A DNA stretch of 8,211 nucleotides from Betaproteobacteria bacterium. Its GTDB lineage: Bacteria; Pseudomonadota; Gammaproteobacteria; Burkholderiales; SG8-41. How positions within the stretch are numbered: the first letter of the stretch is position 1; each line of letters begins with the position of its first letter. The translations under genes were made by a program, and so were the position numbers. Below are positions 1 to 7,148 of this stretch, piece after piece. The stretch spans positions 1-8,211 of the forward strand of contig JANXRI010000167.1 in the NCBI GenBank assembly GCA_025353085.1, given 5' to 3'. The notes below the pieces were generated by a model that was given only the letters and a program-made list of their open reading frames with translations, did not search any database and was not told the origin of the DNA.

Positions 1-280
1 CTTCATTACCGAACTGGCCGAGCAAAAACTCCGCGATATTGACTTGCCCGGTGGACACTGCGCGCAGAATATCGGGGTGCTTGATCAGCGACCCGTTCGC
101 ATGCACGGTGATATTGAATTGTCCGCCGGACTCGCGCTTCACATCCTCGACAAATTTCTTCACGTTCAGCGTGTGGAATTCATTGTCGTTGTAGGGCGTC
201 GGCATATCCCATTTCTGGGCGTGCGCGGCGCCGGTTGCCAACACCGTCACGAGCGCGCAAAGAACCGTTTTTATTCGCAT
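1..280 (-). CDS. TRAP transporter substrate-binding protein, DctP family (partial, N-terminal part)
   Basis: About 93 codons of the N-terminus are present; the gene runs off the left edge. The start is ATG at 280-278, preceded by GGGAG (291-287 on the minus strand) at 6 nt spacing. Residues 1-21 are a classical Sec signal peptide: basic MRIK, a hydrophobic stretch, then AHA as cleavage site before Gln22. The mature part (KWDMPTPYNDNEFHTLN, then a FVEDVKRES helix, then GQFNITVHANGSL and HPDILRAVSTGQ) follows the DctP fold's opening: first strand, long helix, second strand and the segment leading into the ligand cleft. Members bind carboxylates in the periplasm and hand them to a DctQ-DctM membrane pair, which is not in the window. 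The gene is divergent from the oxoprolinase gene, so shared control is likely. Family assignment is fairly secure; the ligand is unknown. Confidence 0.85.
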   Translation of the reverse strand, partial: MRIKTVLCALVTVLATGAAHAQKWDMPTPYNDNEFHTLNVKKFVEDVKRESGGQFNITVHANGSLIKHPDILRAVSTGQVNIAEFLLGQFGNE

Positions 281-316
281 AGTTTTCTCCCTGAAATTCG
301 GCGCGTATCAAAGCTG

Positions 317-345
317 ATGTTGGTCGGTATCCATTGCTTTGTCAA
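317..345 (-). promoter_or_regulatory. Candidate sigma70 promoter for the TRAP binding-protein gene
   Basis: On the minus strand a perfect TTGACA (345-340) is followed after 17 nt by CAACAT (322-317), a weak -10 box that keeps the key A at position 2 and T at position 6. Transcription would start near 310 and leave a leader of about 30 nt before the ATG at 280. The -35 box is strong and the -10 box is poor, which fits an activated promoter. This is prediction only. Confidence 0.4.
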
Positions 346-360
346 CACGATGGCCGCGGC

Positions 361-389
361 TTGCGGCCCTGTATACATGCTGCTATGTT
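361..389 (+). promoter_or_regulatory. Candidate extended -10 promoter for the oxoprolinase gene
   Basis: TTGCGG (361-366) and TATGTT (384-389) are separated by 17 nt, and the -10 box is preceded by TG at 381-382 (TGCTATGTT), an extended -10 arrangement. The start would be near 396, giving a leader of roughly 44 nt before the GTG at 440. A GC-rich hairpin (GGCCGC at 352-357, GCGGCC at 363-368) overlaps the -35 region. The match is moderate and not proven. Confidence 0.35.
370..377. promoter_or_regulatory. TGTATACA palindrome, possible GntR-type operator
   Basis: A perfect 8-bp palindrome lies between the proposed -35 and -10 boxes of the plus-strand promoter. Palindromes centred on GTATAC are typical sites of FadR-subfamily GntR regulators that control organic-acid and amino-acid catabolism genes. 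Its position in the spacer would let a bound regulator block RNA polymerase. No regulator gene is present in the window, so the assignment rests on motif and position alone. Confidence 0.35.
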
Positions 390-439
390 GCGTCTTTCCC
401 GCGCTCCTCCGACCTCTCATTCCAATCGCCTGATTCACC

Positions 440-3400
440 GTGCCCGCACCCGAGATTTCACGCAGCCGCTGGCAGTTCTGGATCGATCGCGGCGGCACTT
501 TCACCGATGTCGTCGCGCGCACACCAGACGGCAGCCTCGTCACGCACAAATTACTGTCGGAAAATCCCGCGCGCTATCGCGATGCTGCGGTCGCCGGCAT
601 CCGGCATTTGCTCGGCGTAGCACCCGGTGAACGCATACCGGTCGATCAGATCGACGCCGTCAAAATGGGCACGACGGTCGCGACCAATGCGCTGCTCGAG
701 CGCAAAGGCGAACGCACGGCGCTCTTCATCACGCGCGGCTTTCGCGATGCATTGCGCATCGCCTACCAAAACCGGCCGCGCATCTTCGACCGCCACATCG
801 TGCTGCCCGAGCTTTTGTATTCGCGCGTCGTCGAAGTCGATGAACGCGTGAGCGCACGCGGCGAAGTCTTGGTCCCACTCGACATCGACCAAACACGCCG
901 CGACCTCGAAGCAGTGTTTGACGACGGCTATCGCTCGATTGCGATTGTGCTGATGCATGGCTATCGCTATCAGGACCATGAAAAACAAGTCGCCGCGATG
1001 GCACGCGAGATCGGTTACACGCATGTTTCGGTGTCGCATGAAGTGAGCCCGCTGATGAAATTGGTCAGCCGCGGCGATACGACCGTGGTCGATGCGTATC
1101 TGTCGCCGATTCTGCGCCGCTATGTGGATACCGTCGCCAGTGAGTTGCAGGACGTGCGGCTGATGTTCATGCAATCAAACGGCGGGCTTACCGACGCCCG
1201 GCGCTTTCAGGGCAAGGATTCGATTTTGTCGGGGCCCGCCGGCGGTATTGTCGGTGCGGTGCGCACGTCGGCGGCGGCGGGCTTCAATAAGATCATCGGC
1301 TTCGACATGGGCGGCACTTCGACCGACGTGTCGCATTTCGCGGGTGCTCAGTTGAGTGATATGGAGCGCGCATTCGAGACGCAGGTCGCGGGCGTGCGCA
1401 TGCGCGCGCCAATGATGAGCATTCACACGGTTGCAGCCGGCGGCGGCTCCATTTTGCATTTCGACGGCGCGCGCTATCGCGTCGGCCCCGATTCGGCGGG
1501 CGCCAATCCGGGCCCCGCGAGTTACCGCAAGAACGGCCCGTTGACCGTCACCGACTGCAACGTGATGCTCGGCAAAATACAGCCGCAGTTTTTTCCGCCG
1601 GTGTTCGGCGTGGATGGCGACGCGCCGTTGGATGGCGATGTCGTCAAACAAAACTTTGCCGCGCTCTCCCAGGAGATCAAAGACAAAACCGGCAATGCCC
1701 GCACGCCCGAACAGGTCGCTGAAGGCTATATCGACATCGCCGTGGGCAACATGGCTAATGCAATCAAGCAGATTTCAGTGCAGCGCGGGCACGACGTCAC
1801 CGAATACACCTTGTGCTGTTTCGGCGGCGCCGCGGGTCAGCATGCCTGCCTGGTGGCCGACGCGCTCGCCATGACGCGCGTGTTCATCCATCCGCTCGCC
1901 GGCGTGTTGTCGGCGTACGGGATGGGACTTGCGGATATCACGACAATGCGCGAGGAAGCAGTCGAGGCTAAGCTCGACGCCGCAAGTCTGCCGCTGCTTG
2001 AAAAAACACTCGACAAGCTCGCGGCTGCCGCGCGCAGCGAAGTATTGCGTCAAGGCATCGCAAACGAGCGGATCAAAATAATCAAGCGCATCCATCTGCG
2101 CTACGACGGCACCGACTCTTCGCTGGTCGTCAATTTCGGCGAACCCGCTCGGATGGTGTCCCAGTTCGAAGCGGCTTATCGAATGCGCTACAGCTTTCTG
2201 ATGCCGGGCCGCGCGTTGATCGCCGAAGCCGTATCGGTCGAAGCGATCGGCGTGTCAGACGCGCCCGTCGAGCTTGCGGCGCCCGCGTCACGCGCGCATG
2301 GCTCGCCTCAGATCGCCGAAACCGTCACGATGCACACCGGTGGCCGCGCGCATCAAACGCCCGCGTATCGCCGGGACGCGTTGAAGCCTGGCGACAAGGT
2401 GCGCGGCCCCGCGATCATCGCTGAAACCAATGCGACGACCGTGGTGGAGCCGGGGTGGGAAGCGACCGTCACGCCGCTCGATCATCTCGTGCTCGAACGC
2501 ATCGAGGCGCGGCCGGCGCGCGTCGCGATCGGCACCAGCGTCGATCCGGTAATGCTCGAAATTTTTAACAATCTCTACATGTCGATCGCCGAGCAGATGG
2601 GCTTGCGACTCGCCAACACTGCGTATTCGGTGAATATCAAGGAGCGGCTCGATTTCTCGTGCGCGGTCTTCAATCAGAACGGCGAGTTGATCGCAAATGC
2701 GCCGCATATGCCGGTGCACCTGGGCTCGATGGGCGAATCGATCCGTACCATAATCCGTGAGAACACCGGCAAAATTCAGCCGGGCGACGTTTACGTACTG
2801 AACGCGCCCTACAACGGCGGTACGCATCTGCCCGACGTGACAGTGATTACGCCGGTCTTCGACGACGCGGGCAACAGCATTTTGTTTTATGTGGGCTCGC
2901 GCGGCCACCACGCCGACATCGGCGGCATCACGCCGGGCTCAATGCCGCCCGACAGCCGCGTGGTCGAGGAAGAAGGCGTGTTGATCGACAACTTTTTGCT
3001 GGTCGAGCGCGGCCGGCTGCGCGAGCAGGAAACGATCGCGCTCCTCTCCTCCGGGAAATATCCGTGCCGCAACGTCGCGCAAAACATGGCGGATTTGCGC
3101 GCGATGATCGCCGCCAATGAAAAAGGCGTGCAGGAATTGCGCCGCATGGTCGCGCACTTCGGGCTCGACGTCGTGCATGCGTATATGCGCCATGTGCAGG
3201 ACAATGCCGAGGAATCGGTACGGCGCGTGATCGGCGTGCTGAAAGACGGTGAATTTGAATACGCGATGGATCATGGCGCCGTCATCAAGGTCGCCATTCG
3301 CATCAATCAGCAACAGCGCAGCGCCGTCATCGACTTCACCGGTTCAAGCGCGCAGCTCGAAAATAATTTCAATGCGCCTTCTGCCGTGTGCATGGCGGCG

Positions 3401-4069
3401 GTGCTGTACGTGTTCCGTTCGTTGGTCGACGAGGACATTCCGCTCAATGCGGGTTGCCTTAAGCCGATCGAGGTCATCATCCCGGAGCGCTCGATGCTGA
3501 ATCCACGCTATCCGGCGGCGGTGGTCGCGGGCAACGTCGAAACGTCGCAATGCGTGACCGATGCGCTCTACGGCGCGTTGGGCCTCATGGGCGCATCGCA
3601 AGGCACGATGAACAACTTCACGTTCGGCAATGAGCGCTATCAGTATTACGAAACCATTTCAGGCGGCTCGGGCGCCGGCGATGGTTTTAACGGCACCGAT
3701 GTCGTGCAGACGCATATGACCAATTCGCGCCTGACCGATCCGGAAATTCTCGAATGGCGCTTCCCGGTGCTGCTCGAAAATTTCTCGATCCGCGCGGGCA
3801 GCGGCGGCAACGGCAAGTGGCATGGCGGCAACGGCGCAGTGCGGCGCGTACGTTTTCTCGAACCCATGACCGCGGCAATTCTGTCCGGTCATCGCAGCGT
3901 GCCGCCTTACGGCATGCAAGGCGGCAAGCCGGGCGCGGTCGGCCGCAACTTCGTCGTGCGCAAGGATGGCGCGCGCGTCGAACTCAGGGGCGCGGACAAA
4001 ATTGAGATGCATGCGGGCGACGTATTTGTGATTGAAACGCCGGGCGGCGGCGGATTCGGTGCGCCGTAG
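440..4069 (+). CDS. Hydantoinase A/B fusion protein, 5-oxoprolinase (ATP-hydrolysing) family
   Basis: This 1209-residue protein fuses HyuA and HyuB parts, as in eukaryotic 5-oxoprolinase and many proteobacterial homologues. Family members hydrolyse or carboxylate small cyclic amides or ketones using ATP; 5-oxo-L-proline to L-glutamate is the type reaction, in the cytoplasm. Residues about 10-690 are the ASKHA-fold HyuA half: phosphate loop DRGGTFTD (16-23), SGPAGG (264-269), second loop GFDMGGTSTD (287-296) and FGGAAGQHA (461-469). The HyuB half starts near residue 701 (VDPVMLEIFNN) and carries NAPYNGGTHLPDV (788-800), RGHHADIGG (821-829), HMTNSR (1092-1097) and the glycine-rich tail GGGGFG (1202-1207). 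All hallmark motifs are intact. The start is GTG at 440, the first start after an in-frame TGA at 431-433; no clear Shine-Dalgarno is visible. The true substrate may be hydantoin-like or another lactam instead of oxoproline. Confidence 0.93.
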   Translation: MPAPEISRSRWQFWIDRGGTFTDVVARTPDGSLVTHKLLSENPARYRDAAVAGIRHLLGVAPGERIPVDQIDAVKMGTTVATNALLERKGERTALFITRGFRDALRIAYQNRPRIFDRHIVLPELLYSRVVEVDERVSARGEVLVPLDIDQTRRDLEAVFDDGYRSIAIVLMHGYRYQDHEKQVAAMAREIGYTHVSVSHEVSPLMKLVSRGDTTVVDAYLSPILRRYVDTVASELQDVRLMFMQSNGGLTDARRFQGKDSILSGPAGGIVGAVRTSAAAGFNKIIGFDMGGTSTDVSHFAGAQLSDMERAFETQVAGVRMRAPMMSIHTVAAGGGSILHFDGARYRVGPDSAGANPGPASYRKNGPLTVTDCNVMLGKIQPQFFPPVFGVDGDAPLDGDVVKQNFAALSQEIKDKTGNARTPEQVAEGYIDIAVGNMANAIKQISVQRGHDVTEYTLCCFGGAAGQHACLVADALAMTRVFIHPLAGVLSAYGMGLADITTMREEAVEAKLDAASLPLLEKTLDKLAAAARSEVLRQGIANERIKIIKRIHLRYDGTDSSLVVNFGEPARMVSQFEAAYRMRYSFLMPGRALIAEAVSVEAIGVSDAPVELAAPASRAHGSPQIAETVTMHTGGRAHQTPAYRRDALKPGDKVRGPAIIAETNATTVVEPGWEATVTPLDHLVLERIEARPARVAIGTSVDPVMLEIFNNLYMSIAEQMGLRLANTAYSVNIKERLDFSCAVFNQNGELIANAPHMPVHLGSMGESIRTIIRENTGKIQPGDVYVLNAPYNGGTHLPDVTVITPVFDDAGNSILFYVGSRGHHADIGGITPGSMPPDSRVVEEEGVLIDNFLLVERGRLREQETIALLSSGKYPCRNVAQNMADLRAMIAANEKGVQELRRMVAHFGLDVVHAYMRHVQDNAEESVRRVIGVLKDGEFEYAMDHGAVIKVAIRINQQQRSAVIDFTGSSAQLENNFNAPSAVCMAAVLYVFRSLVDEDIPLNAGCLKPIEVIIPERSMLNPRYPAAVVAGNVETSQCVTDALYGALGLMGASQGTMNNFTFGNERYQYYETISGGSGAGDGFNGTDVVQTHMTNSRLTDPEILEWRFPVLLENFSIRAGSGGNGKWHGGNGAVRRVRFLEPMTAAILSGHRSVPPYGMQGGKPGAVGRNFVVRKDGARVELRGADKIEMHAGDVFVIETPGGGGFGAP

Positions 4070-4113
4070 CTGATACGTCAATACAAACAGCCAGTCAGAC
4101 AAAAACCATGCAT

Positions 4114-4214
4114 GCCACAGAGGTCACAGAGGAAGATCGAACCCGTTACATGCGAATCATCCGCCGTCACTGGCATTGCTATTTTTTCTCTGGGCTCTCG
4201 GTGCTCTCTGTGGC
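4114..4214. repeat. CACAGAGG-type inverted repeat overlapping the tctC-like gene start
   Basis: The left arm GCCACAGAG (4114-4122) is exactly complementary to CTCTGTGGC (4206-4214). The left side holds two tandem CACAGAGG units (4116-4123 and 4125-4132). The right side is a run of degenerate CTCTG units after a T-run (4182-4213). From memory, repeats of this CCACAGAGGxCACAGAGG form, paired with TTTTCTCTG...CTCTGTGG, are scattered between genes in many proteobacteria. Here the element is not intergenic: its right arm is read as the hydrophobic core of the downstream signal peptide. The arms are seen directly; the family link is recalled, not searched. Confidence 0.6.
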
Positions 4215-5133
4215 AAACGTTTTAGCGCAGGCCAACAACTACCCTGCAAAACCGATTCGCATCATCGTGCCGTACGTGGCCGGTGGCCCCAGCGATTTGT
4301 TCGCGCGCGCAGTCGGCCAGTTGCTGACCGAAGCGTGGAGCCAGCCCATCATCATCGACAACCGGCCCGGCGCGAGCGGCAATGTGGGTATCGCCGCCGC
4401 GGCGCGCGCACCTGCCGACGGCTACACGCTCAACACAGTGACCATTGCGTTTGCAGTATCGCCCGCGCTCGACACCAGGCTTGGCTACGACCCGGTCAAA
4501 GACTTCACGCCGATTTCGCTGCTGGCGAGCATCAATAATTTGCTGGTCGTGCATCCCGCTCTGCCCGTAAAGTCAGTCAAAGAGCTGATCGCATTTGCCA
4601 CTGCGCGTCCCGGCCAGGTCACATTTTCGTCGGGCGGCGCGGGTGGCGCACAGCATCTTGCGGGTGAGTTGTTTTCGAATCTCGCCAACGTGAAGCTAAC
4701 GCATATTCCTTATAAGGGCAGCGCGCCCGGCCTGACTGCGTTGATCGGCGGCGAGACGATGATCGGTTTCGCCGACATGGTCATCACGCTGCCGCATGTG
4801 AAGTCGGGGCGCCTGCGCGCGCTCGCAGTCACCGGCTCGCAACGCTCGTCCCTGGTGCCCGATCTGCCGACGATCGCCGAGGCGGGCTTGCCCGGTTATT
4901 CGGTAACCGCGTGGTTTGGTTTACTCGCACCGGCCGCCACGCCGCCCGACATCGTGAATCGCATCAGCGCCGAGATTCAGAAAGGATTCAGGACGCCGCT
5001 GATGCACGAACGATTTTTAGCGCTCGGTGCGGATCCGGCCGGCGGCTCGCCGGACCAATTCGCCGCGTTTATAAAAAGTGAAATGGCGAAATGGGCGAAG
5101 CTGGTCAAGTCCGCCGGAATCCGCGGCGAATGA
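4150..5133 (+). CDS. Tripartite tricarboxylate transporter substrate-binding protein (TctC/Bug family)
   Basis: From ATG 4150 the protein has 327 residues, the usual size for Bug proteins. An upstream in-frame ATG at 4108 would add 14 acidic residues ahead of the signal peptide and has no ribosome binding site, so 4150 is preferred; GAGGAAG at 4129-4135 is a rather distant Shine-Dalgarno. Signal peptide: MRIIRRHW, hydrophobic core to about residue 25, AQA (26-28) as cleavage site. The mature protein starts with the family signature YPAKPIRIIVPYVAGGPSD, followed by IIIDNRPGASGNVG, DFTPISLLASINNLLVVHP, FSSGGAGGAQHLAGELF and HIPYKGSAPGLTALIGG. These proteins bind carboxylates in the periplasm. 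TctA and TctB membrane partners are absent, so this is an orphan Bug protein, common in Burkholderiales. It lies 80 nt after the oxoprolinase stop on the same strand with no visible terminator, so cotranscription is likely. The ligand is unknown. Confidence 0.9.
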   Translation: MRIIRRHWHCYFFSGLSVLSVANVLAQANNYPAKPIRIIVPYVAGGPSDLFARAVGQLLTEAWSQPIIIDNRPGASGNVGIAAAARAPADGYTLNTVTIAFAVSPALDTRLGYDPVKDFTPISLLASINNLLVVHPALPVKSVKELIAFATARPGQVTFSSGGAGGAQHLAGELFSNLANVKLTHIPYKGSAPGLTALIGGETMIGFADMVITLPHVKSGRLRALAVTGSQRSSLVPDLPTIAEAGLPGYSVTAWFGLLAPAATPPDIVNRISAEIQKGFRTPLMHERFLALGADPAGGSPDQFAAFIKSEMAKWAKLVKSAGIRGE

Positions 5134-5278
5134 GGGTGGGGCGCATTGAAATCGTGCGCTTCAAGATATGGAAGACCTGATTGCAGGCATCGATCGGACA
5201 GGCGCAAATTGACCAAACAAGCCCTCATGTGTCGCGCCGCGTGCCGGTTGCCCATCGACGACAGGGCCGCCGCGCTGT

Positions 5279-5938
5279 TTAAGCCAGCATCGACTTAAGC
5301 TTGGCAACCGCGCTGTCGGGTGTCGTAAGTATGGGAGTTGCGGTGCGCCGGGCCGCCATGACCTTCGCCGGCGCCATGGAGAACTGCGCGAGTGCAATGA
5401 CATCGCATGCCTGCTGCTTTGCGGCCGCTGCGGCAATGAGTTCATGATGGTCGTCCGGACGGTCGTCCTGCAACGCCGCGAGCGCGCCTTCTACCAGTTG
5501 CGCTCTGACGGTCACCTGCGTGCCCTGCTTTTTCGCGAACGCCGCGATTTCCGCGAGCATTGAAGGCAGCGACGGCTGAAATGTCGCCAGCAGACCGACC
5601 GTGCCGCTTTTCGCGACGAGTTGCTCGTACATTGCTTCGTTCGGTTTTAATACCGGGATCGCGACCTGGCGCCGGCATTCCTCGATCGCGGGACCGAACG
5701 CCGAACAGGTAAACAGAATCGCGTCGGCCGCGGCCTTCACGCAGTAATGACCGATGTGAACGAAGCGCTCGATCATCGCTTCGGTGAGCCGCCCGTCCTG
5801 CGCGAGATCGTTCATCAGCGCATCTTCAAGCAGATTAACGGTACGCGCCTCGGGCCAGTTGGCGCGAAAGCTCGCCATGATCGGCGCCATCGCCACGTCC
5901 GCCGCGTGGATTAAATAAATTTTGGGTGATTTTTTCAT
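5279..5938 (-). CDS. Aspartate/glutamate/hydantoin racemase-superfamily protein (one catalytic Cys)
   Basis: The protein has 219 residues from ATG 5938, which is preceded by GGAAG at 4 nt spacing. An in-frame TTG at 5971 would add 11 residues and is less likely. The fold is shown by KIYLIHA at the N-terminus, the first half-site ADAILFTCSAFGPAIE with Cys78, IPVLKPNEAM (94-103), the GTVGLLATFQPSLPS strand-loop (112-126), and the second half-site CDVIALAQFSMAPA (178-191). Superfamily racemases use two cysteines, one from each half-site. Here the second position, usually in an LGCxGM-like context, is Gln185, so ordinary two-base racemisation is doubtful. It may act as a decarboxylase or isomerase, or on a substrate needing one base. 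It is convergent with the tctC-like gene (145 nt apart, no clear terminator) and divergent from the aldolase gene (227 nt apart), suggesting a related catabolic role. Confidence 0.82.
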   Translation of the reverse strand: MKKSPKIYLIHAADVAMAPIMASFRANWPEARTVNLLEDALMNDLAQDGRLTEAMIERFVHIGHYCVKAAADAILFTCSAFGPAIEECRRQVAIPVLKPNEAMYEQLVAKSGTVGLLATFQPSLPSMLAEIAAFAKKQGTQVTVRAQLVEGALAALQDDRPDDHHELIAAAAAKQQACDVIALAQFSMAPAKVMAARRTATPILTTPDSAVAKLKSMLA

Positions 5939-5985
5939 GGCGCTTCCGTTTTTCGCTTCGCGGGTTCGCAACGGGGGCCGAAGAT

Positions 5986-5991
5986 ACTATA
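5986..5991 (-). promoter_or_regulatory. Candidate -10 box for the racemase-like gene
   Basis: On the minus strand TATAGT (5 of 6 matches to TATAAT) lies about 45 nt before the ATG at 5938. No good -35 hexamer is seen at 16-18 nt; a TTGACT occurs only 6 nt upstream of it. It is a weak, position-supported guess. Confidence 0.25.
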
Positions 5992-6050
5992 GAGAGCAGT
6001 CAATTGGAAGCCTGCGCGGACGCCGATCCATCCACACAATAAAGCATTTT

Positions 6051-6120
6051 TCGCCGGGTTTGCACAGCGTGCTTGGAAGCGACTGCAAACCAAGCGAAAA
6101 TAGCGACCCGGCGATTTTTT
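6051..6120 (+). promoter_or_regulatory. Overlapping inverted repeats with T-run, attenuator-like leader of the aldolase gene
   Basis: Three complementary pairs are visible. TCGCCGGGT (6051-6059) pairs with ACCCGGCGA (6106-6114) and is followed at once by T6 (6115-6120), like an intrinsic terminator with a long loop. GCTTGG (6071-6076) pairs with CCAAGC (6090-6095) inside that loop. GGTTTGCA (6057-6064) pairs with TGCAAACC (6084-6091); this stem uses bases of both other stems, so it excludes them. This is the layout of a terminator/antiterminator switch upstream of the GTG at 6166. No known riboswitch consensus is recognised, no leader peptide was identified, and a convincing plus-strand promoter upstream was not found. 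The same symmetry could instead be protein-binding DNA between the divergent genes. Confidence 0.35.
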
Positions 6121-6165
6121 GCGCTGCTGCCGACCGCTCCAAAATAAAATACGAAAGGCCTTTAC

Positions 6166-6951
6166 GTGAGTGCATATCCAAACCATACCAAGCAGCAGCT
6201 CGCCGCCGGCAAAATCGCCATCGGCATGGGGCTACGCCTCGCTCGCACCGTGGACATCGCCACCATCGGCAAGACCTGCGGCTACGACTGGCTCTTCATC
6301 GACATGGAGCACAACACGATGGATGTCGACACCGCAGCGCAGATTTCCATGGCCTCGCTCGCTGTCGGCATCACGCCGATCGTGCGCGTGCCGGGCAAAG
6401 AGCACCACCATGCATCAAGGGTGCTCGATGCCGGTGCGCAAGGCATTGTCGTGCCGCACGTCGATACAGTGGAAGAGACTGAACGCGCAGTTGCCTATTG
6501 CAAATACCCGCCGCTCGGCCATCGCTCGGTAATGGGCACATTGCCGCAATTCGCCTATCGCAGCGTGCCGGTCGGCGAATCGACCGTGATTGCCAACCGC
6601 GAAACTTTTGTGTGTGTGATGCTCGAGACGCCGGATGCGATCGCCAAGGTCGATGCGATCGCCGCGGTGCCCGGACTCGATGCGATTCTGATCGGCACCA
6701 ATGATCTGTGCGCCGAGATGGGTATCCCCGGACAATTCGGCGACCCGCGCGTCGAAGATGCCTATCGCAAAGTCATCGACGCCTGCCGCAAGCACGGCAT
6801 CCATCCCGGCATGGGCGGAGTGTATGACCAGAAGTTAATGGAAAAATATATCGGCTACGGCATGCGCTTTATCTTGAGCGGCGGCGATATGAGCTTTTTG
6901 ATGGCCGGCGCAAGCGCCCGCGCGAATTTTCTGCACGGCCTGAAACTGTAA
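6166..6951 (+). CDS. HpcH/HpaI-family aldolase (4-hydroxy-2-oxo acid, pyruvate-type)
   Basis: This 261-residue class II aldolase starts at GTG 6166, with GAAAGG (6153-6158) 7 nt upstream. The family cleaves 4-hydroxy-2-oxo acids, such as 4-hydroxy-2-oxoheptane-1,7-dioate, to pyruvate and an aldehyde with a divalent metal, in the cytoplasm. Residues corresponding to the E. coli HpaI active site occur with a constant offset of about +4: Asp46 and His49 in FIDMEHNTMD, Arg74 in PIVRVPG, Asp88 in RVLDAGAQG. The metal ligands Glu154 (MLETPDAI) and Asp180 (IGTNDL, where GPxDL is more usual) follow. VVPHVDTVEE (95-104) and YPPLGHRS (114-121) are also family features. The protein has normal length and is uninterrupted. 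Citrate lyase beta-like relatives share the fold, but the EHN and HHHASRVLDAGA pattern favours HpcH/HpaI. The natural substrate is unknown. The ycaO remnant begins within 7 nt of its stop. Confidence 0.9.
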   Translation: MSAYPNHTKQQLAAGKIAIGMGLRLARTVDIATIGKTCGYDWLFIDMEHNTMDVDTAAQISMASLAVGITPIVRVPGKEHHHASRVLDAGAQGIVVPHVDTVEETERAVAYCKYPPLGHRSVMGTLPQFAYRSVPVGESTVIANRETFVCVMLETPDAIAKVDAIAAVPGLDAILIGTNDLCAEMGIPGQFGDPRVEDAYRKVIDACRKHGIHPGMGGVYDQKLMEKYIGYGMRFILSGGDMSFLMAGASARANFLHGLKL

Positions 6952-7140
6952 CCCGCCATATCTACCGAAACTTTTATTCCGGGCAAAGACTCTTCGCTCG
7001 AAGCAACTATCGCCACAATGCAGAAAACGCTCGCGTCGCGCGGCTTCGTGCTCGATGAGTCGTCGTGGCTCAATCCGGTAGAATCAATCTGGTCGGTGCA
7101 TGTGCGGGATCGCGAATGCCCGATGCTGTTTGCCAACGGC

Positions 7141-7148
7141 AAAAGGGG
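7141..7148 (+). other. Frameshift 1 in ycaO (+1, A4G4 run)
   Basis: The sequence AAAAGGGG holds one base more than the protein needs: GGC AAA, extra A, GGG GCG ACC gives GKGAT as in E. coli YcaO. Without correction the frame ends at a TAA (7183-7185). Homopolymer runs are typical places for both replication slippage and sequencing error. Confidence 0.8.

Noticed and set aside
44..433. Plus-strand open frame of 129 codons over the left end
   Set aside because: It lies antisense to the signal-peptide-bearing DctP gene and across the promoter region, and its product has no recognisable features.
4108..4149. Upstream start (ATG 4108) for the TctC-like protein
   Set aside because: It would put 14 acidic residues before the signal peptide, lacks a Shine-Dalgarno, and makes the protein longer than usual for the family. 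It cannot be fully excluded.
5134..5278. A gene remnant or terminator between the convergent tctC-like and racemase-like genes
   Set aside because: Only a 5-bp GCGCA/TGCGC stem without a T-run and short frames without recognisable protein similarity are visible.
5161..5445. Minus-strand open frame of 94 codons overlapping the racemase 3' end
   Set aside because: It is an arginine- and serine-rich out-of-frame shadow of the racemase-like gene, which has clear fold motifs in the other frame.
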